From Spirochaetia bacterium (GTDB lineage: Bacteria; Spirochaetota; Spirochaetia; Sphaerochaetales; Sphaerochaetaceae), in the NCBI GenBank assembly GCA_009929055.1, contig SABI01000092.1, positions 1 through 9,432 on the forward strand: DNA of 9,432 bases, written 5' to 3'. How positions within the stretch are numbered: position 1 is the first letter of the stretch; the number at the start of each line of letters is the position of its first letter. The translations under genes and the position numbers were made by a program. Below, piece after piece: positions 1-5,476 of this stretch. The notes under the pieces were generated by a model that had not been told where the DNA came from, ran no database searches, and was given only the letters and a program-made list of their open reading frames with translations.

Positions 1-8
1 CAATAATG

Positions 9-42
9 ACACGGCCCCCTTTGACGAGGATACTGGCCGTGT
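9..42. repeat. Inverted repeat flanking the infC promoter -35
   Basis: An 8-bp perfect inverted repeat: acacggcc at 9-16 and ggccgtgt at 35-42, separated by 18 nt. The putative -35 element lies between the arms and the right arm ends just before the -10. No T-run follows, so this is not an intrinsic terminator for an upstream gene. It could be an operator for a dimeric regulator or a chance hairpin. The arms are directly visible; the role is inferred. Confidence 0.5.
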
Positions 43-50
43 GTTATAGT
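21..50 (+). promoter_or_regulatory. Putative sigma-70 promoter of the infC operon
   Basis: TTGACG at 21-26 and TATAGT at 45-50, with an 18-nt spacer, resemble the housekeeping -35 and -10 elements (5 of 6 consensus bases each). Transcription would start near 57, giving a leader of about 60 nt before the proposed TTG start of infC. It is the only good promoter match ahead of the infC-rpmI-rplT-coiled-coil operon. A transcript entering from upstream of the window cannot be excluded. Confidence 0.6.
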
Positions 51-56
51 AACTAG

Positions 57-75
57 GCAGGTCTTTTCTACCTGC
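57..75 (+). promoter_or_regulatory. Hairpin at the start of the infC 5' UTR
   Basis: GCAGGT (57-62) pairs with ACCTGC (70-75) around a 7-nt pyrimidine-rich loop. It falls at the predicted 5' end of the infC mRNA. Such a 5'-terminal stem can protect a transcript from decay or bind a regulator; which, if either, applies here is not known. Confidence 0.4.
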
Positions 76-116
76 AAATCCATCAAAACGGTTTCGTTAT
101 GAGACAAGGAGAACGA

Positions 117-650
117 TTGGCTACTAAAGAACTGAGAACTAACCGACAGATTAGAGCACGAGATGTTCGTGTTATCGATGCTGATGGCAATCAATTGGGA
201 GTTATTACTACCCAAAGTGCTATTGAAATGGCAGAGGGAGTGGGACTTGACCTTGTAGAAGTATCCCCAAATGCAAATCCTCCGGTATGCAAAATAATTG
301 ATTACGGTAAATATCGGTATGAACAAGAAAAGCGTACTCGTGAAGCAAAGAAGAATCAAACGGTTATAAAACTTAAAGAGATTAGAATGCAACCTAAAAT
401 TGAAAGCCATGATATGGAATTCAAGACAAAAGCCATTGGGGATTTTTTGTTAGAAGGTAATAAAGTAAAAATCTCTGTTCGATTCCGTGGTCGAGAACTT
501 GCTCACACAGAGCTTGGTAAAGTTGTATTAGACAATATTCTTAACTTATTAAGTCAAAGAGAAGAAGTCTCATTCAATTTAGATAGACCTGCTATGATGG
601 AAGGAAGGATGATGAGTCTCATCGTCAGTCCTGCTAAAACGAAAAAATAA
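117..650 (+). CDS. infC: Translation initiation factor IF-3
   Basis: IF3 binds the 30S subunit, keeps it apart from 50S and checks the start codon-initiator tRNA pairing. The N-domain (about residues 1-75, beginning ATKELRTNRQIRARDVR), a lysine-rich linker, and the C-domain (LKEIRMQPKIESHD, then VRFRGREL) are all present. The proposed protein is 177 aa, usual for the family. The start is chosen at TTG 117: AAGGAG at 106-111 sits 5 nt before it, and the protein then begins as IF3s do. The in-frame ATG at 99 has no Shine-Dalgarno, and using it would put that AAGGAG inside the coding region. IF3 genes commonly use non-AUG starts linked to autoregulation. It is the first gene of an operon with rpmI, rplT and a coiled-coil gene. 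Identity is very sure; the exact start is likely but not proven. Confidence 0.96.
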   Translation: MATKELRTNRQIRARDVRVIDADGNQLGVITTQSAIEMAEGVGLDLVEVSPNANPPVCKIIDYGKYRYEQEKRTREAKKNQTVIKLKEIRMQPKIESHDMEFKTKAIGDFLLEGNKVKISVRFRGRELAHTELGKVVLDNILNLLSQREEVSFNLDRPAMMEGRMMSLIVSPAKTKK

Positions 651-652
651 AA

Positions 653-717
653 CTACTATATCCCCGTTATTGGGATGTAAATAAAAGTAGCTCCAAGGGG
701 ATCTTGTTCCTTGAGAG
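653..717 (+). promoter_or_regulatory. Structured infC-rpmI spacer, candidate L20 operator
   Basis: The 82-nt gap can fold into two elements just before the rpmI ribosome site. Element one is CTACT 653-657 with AGTAG 686-690, enclosing ATCCC 660-664 with GGGAT 672-676. Element two is CTC-CAAGG 691-698 with CCTTG-A-GAG 709-717, 8 bp with one bulged A. In addition ATCCCC 660-665 is complementary to GGGGAT 697-702, allowing a pseudoknot or a switch between alternative folds. In E. coli, L20 represses rpmI translation through a pseudoknot in the same operon position. The pairings are read from the sequence; the regulatory role is inference by position. Confidence 0.45.
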
Positions 718-732
718 CACAAAGAGGTGTAT

Positions 733-933
733 ATGCCAAAAATGAAAACAAGAAAATCCGCTGCTAAGCGGTATTCGGTCACCGGGACTGGAAAGGTTCG
801 CTACAAGAAGCAAGGCCTCCGTCATATTCTCACAAAGAAGTCCACAAAGCGTAAGAGAAGTCTTCGTCATACTGGTATTCTCAGCGATGCAGAAGTTAAG
901 AAAGTAAAAGTCTTACTTCCGTACCAATTTTAA
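733..933 (+). CDS. rpmI: 50S ribosomal protein L35
   Basis: Small, very basic protein of the large ribosomal subunit, 66 aa, normal for bL35. It opens with the family signature MPKMKTRKSAAKR and continues with the conserved LRHILTKKSTKRKR stretch. The start is ATG 733: the GTG at 727 is in frame but lies within the ribosome site (GAGGTG at 724-729), and L35 begins at MPKMKT. It stands between infC and rplT, the classic bacterial order, and its stop codon overlaps the rplT ribosome site. The structured spacer upstream suggests translational control of this gene and, by coupling, of rplT. Confidence 0.97.
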   Translation: MPKMKTRKSAAKRYSVTGTGKVRYKKQGLRHILTKKSTKRKRSLRHTGILSDAEVKKVKVLLPYQF

Positions 934-948
934 GGAGAGGATGATAAG

Positions 949-1305
949 ATGCCAAGAGCAGTAGACGGAACAAAACACAAGGATCGAAGAAAGAAGATTT
1001 TGGATCAAGCTAAGGGATATTGGGGACGAAGAAGTACCAACTATCGAATAGCAAAAGATGCAGTTGCAAAAGCAGGACAGTATGCTTATCGCGACAGACG
1101 TAATCGAAAAAGGGAATTTAGAGCTCTTTGGATTGCAAGAATTTCAGCTGGTGTACAATCTGAAGGATTAAACTATTCCACTTTTATGCACGGCTTAAAA
1201 CTTGCTAACATTGAGATTAACAGAAAAGCACTATCAAACATGGCTATTGAAGATAAAGAATCATTCAAACAATTAGTAGACCAAGTTAAAGTAGCCCTTT
1301 CTTAA
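949..1305 (+). CDS. rplT: 50S ribosomal protein L20
   Basis: bL20 binds 23S rRNA early in large-subunit assembly and in several bacteria also represses its own operon. The 118-aa product has the usual length and the family features: MPRAVDGTKHKDRRKK at the N-terminus, GYWGRRS, YAYRDRRNRKREFRALWIARI, and the C-terminal globular part with NRKALSNMA. A strong ribosome site, AAGGAGAGG at 932-940, overlaps the rpmI stop and lies 8 nt ahead of the ATG. It is co-transcribed with rpmI (15-nt gap). No oddities seen. Confidence 0.98.
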   Translation: MPRAVDGTKHKDRRKKILDQAKGYWGRRSTNYRIAKDAVAKAGQYAYRDRRNRKREFRALWIARISAGVQSEGLNYSTFMHGLKLANIEINRKALSNMAIEDKESFKQLVDQVKVALS

Positions 1306-1338
1306 TCTTATAAATGCCTCTATAAGGAGATGTTCATT

Positions 1339-1680
1339 ATGACGACATTGGACAAAGTTCAGTTACTAGAACAGCGAATAATCAAGGCTGCTATACTGAT
1401 AAGAAACCTTGAAAAAAGAAATGAAGAGATGCAAGATGAGATAGATGTACTTTCTACCCACAATGAAGAATTGCAAAAATATACTGAAACATTCAGTGCT
1501 GATGCTAAACTTATTGAAGATAGTATTTCTAATGCTCTTAGACAACTTGACACTATTGAAGGTCTTGATGATATTGAAATTATGGATGCCTTATCGGGCG
1601 ATTTAGAAGAAGCAGACAAATTCACTAGTGGAACTGGGTTTGAAATAAACGAAGTCTCATTAGATGACCTTGTTCGCTAA
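1339..1680 (+). CDS. ZapB-like coiled-coil protein, probable cell-division factor
   Basis: A 113-aa acidic protein. Residues 4-72 are strongly helical, with heptad-like spacing of leucine and isoleucine and the stretch LLEQRIIKAAILIRNLEKR near the start; the last 40 residues are acidic and less structured. It resembles spirochaete proteins annotated as ZapB-like and found after rplT; I recognise the pattern but cannot verify it by alignment. ZapB in E. coli is an 81-aa coiled coil that bridges FtsZ-bound ZapA, and this protein is longer, so true equivalence is uncertain. The start is ATG 1339, nine nt after AAGGAG (1324-1329); the in-frame ATG at 1330 abuts that site and would be too close. 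It lies 33 nt after rplT and ends the operon before a strong terminator, so its expression should follow ribosomal-protein synthesis. Confidence 0.7.
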   Translation: MTTLDKVQLLEQRIIKAAILIRNLEKRNEEMQDEIDVLSTHNEELQKYTETFSADAKLIEDSISNALRQLDTIEGLDDIEIMDALSGDLEEADKFTSGTGFEINEVSLDDLVR

Positions 1681-1700
1681 TCCTTTTTTATTACTTATCT

Positions 1701-1731
1701 AACGGAACCCTTAACCGGTTCCGTTTTTTTT
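1701..1731 (+). terminator. Intrinsic terminator of the infC operon
   Basis: AACGGAACC (1701-1709) pairs perfectly with GGTTCCGTT (1717-1725) around a 7-nt loop, followed by an unbroken T-run to 1731. It lies 20 nt after the coiled-coil gene and separates the ribosomal operon from the 6S RNA region. Confidence 0.93.
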
Positions 1732-1741
1732 ATCATTATGA

Positions 1742-1809
1742 TAGCATGTAGATAAGATTAATCAGACGAAAGGTAAAAAGACCTTGCCTCTGGTTAATGA
1801 ATTATGCTA
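1742..1809. repeat. Nested imperfect palindrome upstream of the 6S RNA gene
   Basis: Three nested inverted-repeat pairs share one centre: TAGCAT 1742-1747 with ATGCTA 1804-1809; ATTAATCAGA 1757-1766 with TCTGGTTAAT 1789-1798 (10 pairs, one G-U); and AAGGT 1770-1774 with ACCTT 1781-1785 around a 6-nt A-rich loop. The predicted -35 of the 6S promoter lies in the inner and middle arms, and the outermost arm overlaps the -10. There is no T-run, so it is not a terminator. It may be an operator, a cruciform-prone site or a small RNA hairpin. Confidence 0.5.
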
Positions 1810-1813
1810 ATAC
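1784..1813 (+). promoter_or_regulatory. Extended -10 promoter for 6S RNA
   Basis: TTGCCT at 1784-1789 and TAATAC at 1808-1813 with an 18-nt spacer. The -10 is preceded by TGC (1805-1807), an extended -10 motif. The predicted start, about 1818-1820, coincides with the first bases of the 6S closing helix. That independent agreement supports both calls. Confidence 0.6.
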
Positions 1814-1817
1814 TATT

Positions 1818-2007
1818 GGCCTGCGGTGAGTGCGAAGAGACAATTCTCTTGGCTCAACCAAAAAAAATTGGGATTCGGTATAGGTAGGTTGAATTGCTTC
1901 CGGGAAGGAAACTTCCTTTTAAGGGAACAGGATGCCCTCCACCAAGAGTCCCCCTTGAACCTAAGGTTCAAGAGATTACCCTCCAAGTGCCACCGCAGTC
2001 CTTTTTT
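1818..2007 (+). ncRNA. ssrS: 6S RNA
   Basis: 6S RNA imitates an open promoter and binds the housekeeping RNA polymerase holoenzyme, lowering transcription of many genes in stationary phase. The closing helix pairs CTGCGGTG 1821-1828 with CACCGCAG 1991-1998, with GG/CC pairs beyond one mismatch. The 3' half contains CCTTGAACC, AAGG, TTCAAG and TTACC, closely matching the E. coli 6S segment around CCUUGAACCAAGGGUUCAAG; here CTTGAACC 1954-1961 pairs with GGTTCAAG 1965-1972. Other visible stems are AAGAGA 1835-1840 with TCTCTT 1845-1850, TCAACC 1854-1859 with GGTTGA 1887-1892, and GGAAG/CTTCC 1903-1916 closed by a GAAA tetraloop. Length near 185 nt is typical of 6S. Six Ts follow the closing stem (2002-2007). 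6S RNA is known in spirochaetes such as Borrelia. The ends are approximate, and no covariance model was run. Confidence 0.85.
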
Positions 2008-2022
2008 AATTGGGAAACATTG

Positions 2023-3192
2023 ATGAAACAAGAAGTTACAACCACTTACCACACACATTTAGAAGATATTGTATTTATTACCCTCTCTTTGGAAGTAAAA
2101 CCACAAAATAAAGAATTTATTATTAACCCGCTCATTCCAGTACCAGTTCAACTGCAAGATGGAAAAGATCATATAGAGGCTGATAGCGGAGTCTCACTTG
2201 CTATGCTCGCGAGTGGCCTCATTAAAACGATTGCTTATAATGAAGAGCATGAGAATCTTCAGTACTTCAAAGACCTCCTCATTGCGATTCAGCCAGATGT
2301 GGTAAAAGAACTACAACTTGGAGCAATGAGTAAAGCGAAATCAGGGGAAGTTGATTTTGCAATTGAACTCACACTTGCAGCTGTTCATCTCAACAACCAG
2401 ATTCCAGAATTATTTGTTAATTTAGCTACCCTCTATGCAACAAAAGCTAAAAGTGCCCTAGACAGGGAAGATAATGAAGAGTATGACTCTTACACCTTTA
2501 AGCAATTAGATATTCTAAAGAAGGGAGTCATCACACACCCATTATCTCACATATTACTTAGTGAATATGGTCTTGTTCACCTCTTTCTTACAAATGATGA
2601 TATTGCCCTTGAGTATCTTACAAAATACTTAAAAGTAGCACCAAAAGATGAAAAGCGAGAAATCATTGAGAAAAAAGTTGTTGAATTACAGCAACAAGCC
2701 GATAGCGAACAAACATTGCAAGAAGCTTTTGATGAGATGCAACTTGGAAACGATCAGACTGCCCTTACTCTCATCAATACGTTCTTAGAACTCAATACAC
2801 AAAACTGGTCTGGCTATTTTATTAAAGGATGGGCTCTTCGTCGCCTAGGTCAATACAAAGAGGCCCAAGAGGCTTTCCTTAAAGCCCTCTCTCTTGGTGC
2901 AAGAAATGCAGACATCTATAATGAACTCTCTATATGTGCCCTTGAAACGGGAGAGAGAGAGCTAAGCAAAGACTATTTAGATATTGCCTTAGAACTTGAA
3001 GAGGATAATATTACTATTCTTAGCAACTTAGTTCTCCTTTTAATGCAAGATGAACAATACAATAGAGCAGCTGACCTCATCCTAAGGGCTAAACTAATTG
3101 ATAGTAATGATCCTCTTATAATCGAATTAACAAAAGAACTTCTTGATCGTAGCGGTATTGATCTAAGTGAAGAGGATATAATTGATGGCTAG
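2023..3192 (+). CDS. TPR-repeat protein of unknown specific role
   Basis: A 389-aa cytoplasmic protein without signal peptide or membrane segments. Residues 1-90 form a non-repeat N-terminal part. From about 93 onward there are helical pairs typical of tetratricopeptide repeats, clearest at 265-295 (IKGWALRRLGQYKEAQEAFL) and again at about 299-325 and 333-360; weaker units lie at 97-140 and 175-206. A charged linker with EKKVVELQQQ sits near 215-230. TPR domains bind other proteins; no enzyme motif is visible. The start is ATG 2023, with only a weak GGGA at 2012-2015. Starting further upstream at 1894 would run through the 6S RNA and is rejected. The gene overlaps tsaE by 8 nt, so it heads a tightly coupled operon with tsaE, tsaB and trxB. 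The product may scaffold that group, but this is inference. Confidence 0.85.
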   Translation: MKQEVTTTYHTHLEDIVFITLSLEVKPQNKEFIINPLIPVPVQLQDGKDHIEADSGVSLAMLASGLIKTIAYNEEHENLQYFKDLLIAIQPDVVKELQLGAMSKAKSGEVDFAIELTLAAVHLNNQIPELFVNLATLYATKAKSALDREDNEEYDSYTFKQLDILKKGVITHPLSHILLSEYGLVHLFLTNDDIALEYLTKYLKVAPKDEKREIIEKKVVELQQQADSEQTLQEAFDEMQLGNDQTALTLINTFLELNTQNWSGYFIKGWALRRLGQYKEAQEAFLKALSLGARNADIYNELSICALETGERELSKDYLDIALELEEDNITILSNLVLLLMQDEQYNRAADLILRAKLIDSNDPLIIELTKELLDRSGIDLSEEDIIDG

Positions 3193-3616
3193 TAGCATCT
3201 CTTTTCGCTGTAACACAGTTGAAGAGACTCAAAATTTAGGCATATCTATTGGTAAAAAATTACATAGTGGAGACCTTGTCTCATTAAGAGGTTCCCTTGG
3301 GGCTGGAAAAACAATCATAGCCAAAGGGATTGCTCTTGCTTTAGAAATTGAAGAGGCAATAGTGAGTCCCACATTTACATTAATTCAAGAATATAGTGGC
3401 ACTCTCCCTCTCATTCATATGGATGTATATAGGATTGATGGAGTAGAAGAGTTTGATGGAATTGGTGGAGAAGAACTTTTATATCAAAAAGGGGTTACCC
3501 TCATCGAGTGGAGTGAAAAAATTGATGAAATTCTCCCTCCTCACACTATTTATGTTTCTATTGAGATAGGATTAGATCAAGAGAGGATCATCACCATTAA
3601 AGGATTAGAAGTATGA
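3185..3616 (+). CDS. tsaE: tRNA t6A synthesis ATPase TsaE
   Basis: TsaE is the small ATPase that works with TsaB and TsaD to make N6-threonylcarbamoyladenosine at position 37 of ANN-decoding tRNAs. The 143-aa product carries the Walker A motif GSLGAGKT (36-43), the switch-like SPTFTLIQEY (61-70), HMDVYR (78-83) and the EW pair (108-109), all family hallmarks. ATG 3185 is chosen; a TTG directly before it is also possible. AGAGGA at 3171-3176 gives an 8-nt spacing. The start lies within the end of the TPR gene and the stop overlaps the tsaB start as ATGA, implying translational coupling. The partner genes tsaC and tsaD are not in the window. Confidence 0.95.
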   Translation: MASSISFRCNTVEETQNLGISIGKKLHSGDLVSLRGSLGAGKTIIAKGIALALEIEEAIVSPTFTLIQEYSGTLPLIHMDVYRIDGVEEFDGIGGEELLYQKGVTLIEWSEKIDEILPPHTIYVSIEIGLDQERIITIKGLEV

Positions 3617-4344
3617 TAACGTTAGCAGTTGATAGCTCCCATGACACTCTTCATCTTGCCCTTAAAGGAAAGGATGTTCATTATTCTATCTCTTTTACTA
3701 TTAGAAGGCGTTATACAGAAGAGTTAATGAATGAAATAGAGTTAGCATTACTCAAATGTTCTCTTACATTTAAAGATCTCGACCTCCTTGTCTGCTCTAA
3801 GGGACCTGGCTCTTTTACCGGGCTCAGGGTTGCAATGTCTTCTATTAAAGGGATTTCTCTTGCTTTAGGAATTCCCTATGTGAGTGTTTCAACTCTCGAA
3901 ACATATGCGTATCCCCTACTTTATGCACATAGCCCAGTTCTTGTCCTTCTTGATGCAAAAAAACAACGTTATTATGGGGCAATCTTTGATAAAGGAGAGA
4001 GAGTAACAGCCGATTTAGACCTTACAATAGAAGAGATATGTAACTTAGTCACACACTATGACTCTCTCATACTAAGTGGCCCTGATAGCATAGAAGCAAA
4101 AAGTAAGATTGATACTATTAAAGATAAATTTGCTATTTTTCCTCATCTTATACTAGATAATCTACAAAATAGGGAGTATGGACCCGCTCTGATTGCCCTC
4201 GGAGAAGCCCTATATGCACATTCAGGGGAAGATGATATTTCTAGTGGCCCTACCTATGTACGTTTAAGCGATGCTGAAGTATCTTTAATAGAGAAAATAA
4301 ACAATAATAAAGAACATAAAGAGGAATCCCATGAGCAAAAATGA
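3613..4344 (+). CDS. tsaB: tRNA t6A synthesis protein TsaB
   Basis: TsaB is a non-catalytic ASKHA-fold paralogue of TsaD and forms the TsaD-TsaB core that TsaE resets during t6A synthesis. The 243-aa protein begins ITLAVDSSHDTLHLAL and has the strongly conserved GPGSFTGLRV (64-73), followed by the helix SSIKGISLALGIP. Family length is about 220-240 aa. The motif after strand 3, often containing HSE, reads RRRYTEEL here, a mild deviation. AAAGGA at 3599-3604 precedes the start by 8 nt. It overlaps tsaE by 4 nt and trxB by 14 nt. The C-terminal 20 residues are rich in lysine and glutamate and look disordered; the trxB ribosome site is embedded there. Confidence 0.94.
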   Translation: MITLAVDSSHDTLHLALKGKDVHYSISFTIRRRYTEELMNEIELALLKCSLTFKDLDLLVCSKGPGSFTGLRVAMSSIKGISLALGIPYVSVSTLETYAYPLLYAHSPVLVLLDAKKQRYYGAIFDKGERVTADLDLTIEEICNLVTHYDSLILSGPDSIEAKSKIDTIKDKFAIFPHLILDNLQNREYGPALIALGEALYAHSGEDDISSGPTYVRLSDAEVSLIEKINNNKEHKEESHEQK

Positions 4345-5281
4345 AGAGAAAGTAGACATAATTATTATAGGGGGAGGCCCTGCAGGATTATCGGCAGCCC
4401 AATATGCTTCCAGAGCTAACCTAAAAGCACATGTATTAGAAGAGATGGCTCCTGGTGGAACTACACTGCTTGTCGAGGATTTAGAAAACTATCCAGGATT
4501 TGACGAACCAATTAGTGGCTTTGAATTATCTGATAAATTTGCAAAACAAGCTGAAAAATTTGGAGCTAAAATTGTTCTCACCACAGTTGAAGCTATCACT
4601 CACCATAGTGATGGTGCTTTTAATGTTAAAACTAGTGACGGTGAATATAATATCCCTGTCGTAATTATGGCCACAGGTGCAAAAAAGAAAGAAATCGGTG
4701 CCCCTGGAGAAAAAGAATACCAAGGAAGGGGTGTCTCTTATTGTGCTACATGTGATGGTCCTTTTTTTAGAAATAAAAAAATTTTGGTTGTAGGAGGAGG
4801 AGATAGTGCTGTTGGTGAATCTCTTTTCCTTTCGAAAATTAGTGATAAAGTAACAATTATTCATAGAAAAGATCGTTTTCGAGCTCAAAGGAGTTTAGCC
4901 AGTATGGCTGAACACGACCCGCACATTGAAACGCGGTTTATGACAACTCTAAATGAGATTATGGGGGATGGAACAAAGGTAACTAAAGTATCTTTACATG
5001 ACATGATAGAAGATAAAGATTATGAAGAAGAATTTGATGCTGTCTTTGTATTTATTGGGGCAATTCCTAAAACTTCTTTAGTCCCATTTGCTGCAGCTGA
5101 TGATGATGGGTATCTTATTACAAACGAATTAATGAGAACAAATATTCCAGGACTTTATGCAGTTGGAGATGTAAGGAACGGGCCATTCAAACAAATAATC
5201 ACAGCAGCAAGTGATGGTGCAATTGCAGCTCACGCTGCAGCTGAATATATTGATGAATTAAAAGGGCAAGTTTACGAATAG
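4331..5281 (+). CDS. trxB: Thioredoxin-disulfide reductase
   Basis: An FAD enzyme that passes electrons from NADPH to thioredoxin, in the cytoplasm. The 316-aa protein shows the FAD-binding GGGPAG (14-19), the redox-active CATC (138-141), the NADPH-domain GGGDSA (155-160) with HRKDRFRA (178-185), which fits NADPH rather than NADH use, and the C-terminal FAD motif GDVRNGPFKQIITAASDG. The usual GGQ after the first domain is GGT here (42-44). AAAGAGGA at 4318-4325 gives a 5-nt spacing to ATG 4331. It overlaps the end of tsaB by 14 nt and closes the operon before a terminator. Its grouping with t6A genes looks like housekeeping co-expression rather than a shared pathway. Confidence 0.95.
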   Translation: MSKNEEKVDIIIIGGGPAGLSAAQYASRANLKAHVLEEMAPGGTTLLVEDLENYPGFDEPISGFELSDKFAKQAEKFGAKIVLTTVEAITHHSDGAFNVKTSDGEYNIPVVIMATGAKKKEIGAPGEKEYQGRGVSYCATCDGPFFRNKKILVVGGGDSAVGESLFLSKISDKVTIIHRKDRFRAQRSLASMAEHDPHIETRFMTTLNEIMGDGTKVTKVSLHDMIEDKDYEEEFDAVFVFIGAIPKTSLVPFAAADDDGYLITNELMRTNIPGLYAVGDVRNGPFKQIITAASDGAIAAHAAAEYIDELKGQVYE

Positions 5282-5296
5282 CAAAGCCTTTAGATA

Positions 5297-5324
5297 AAAG
5301 CACCTTTTTTAAGGTGTTTTTATT
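5297..5324 (+). terminator. Intrinsic terminator after trxB
   Basis: CACCTT (5301-5306) pairs with AAGGTG (5311-5316) around a TTTT loop. The stem extends outward through a G-U pair and three A-T pairs (5297-5300 with 5317-5320), and the descending arm runs into a T-rich tail. It lies 16 nt after trxB. Confidence 0.85.
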
Positions 5325-5440
5325 ATAATACACAAATTTTATATCTATAAGCCCATTTTCTCTTTCTACTATGAGAGTTTGGTGCACCTCTTCCTTTATG
5401 AATATATCCTTGCTATATCATATAAATGATGCGAATTTCC

Positions 5441-5470
5441 TTGACCTTTCAACATGTTCAATGGTGTAAT
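5441..5470 (+). promoter_or_regulatory. Extended -10 promoter of glgA, start site at the AUG
   Basis: TTGACC at 5441-5446 and TGTAAT at 5465-5470 with an 18-nt spacer; TGG (5462-5464) precedes the -10 as an extended motif. The standard 6-nt gap places +1 at A5477, the first base of the glgA start codon. An 8-bp palindrome, AACATGTT (5451-5458), lies in the spacer and could be an operator. The elements are visible; the start-site position is predicted. Confidence 0.55.
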
Positions 5471-5476
5471 TGACCT

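Noticed and set aside
727..732. GTG start two codons before the L35 ATG
   Set aside because: It is part of the ribosome-binding GAGGTG, and L35 proteins start at MPKMKT.
1330..1338. ATG three codons before the chosen coiled-coil start
   Set aside because: It directly abuts the AAGGAG ribosome site, leaving no spacing; ATG 1339 is correctly placed.
1894..2022. Upstream extension of the TPR protein (in-frame TTG start at 1894)
   Set aside because: This stretch is the 3' half of the 6S RNA, has no ribosome site and encodes low-complexity, non-TPR sequence; ATG 2023 is the sensible start.
1813..2058. Open frames of 65-81 codons on both strands over the 6S region
   Set aside because: They have no ribosome sites or recognisable products, and the DNA is explained by the structured RNA.
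4526..4888. 120-codon minus-strand ORF inside trxB
   Set aside because: It is antisense to a well-conserved enzyme, with no ribosome site and no family resemblance.
5324..5329. Perfect TATAAT after the trxB terminator
   Set aside because: No -35 at a suitable distance and no gene begins nearby; it is likely a by-product of the AT-rich terminator tail.
5371..5469. 32-codon plus-strand ORF ending inside the glgA promoter, possible leader peptide
   Set aside because: No Shine-Dalgarno before its ATG, it overlaps the -35 and -10, and there is no attenuator structure; chance is the simplest explanation.
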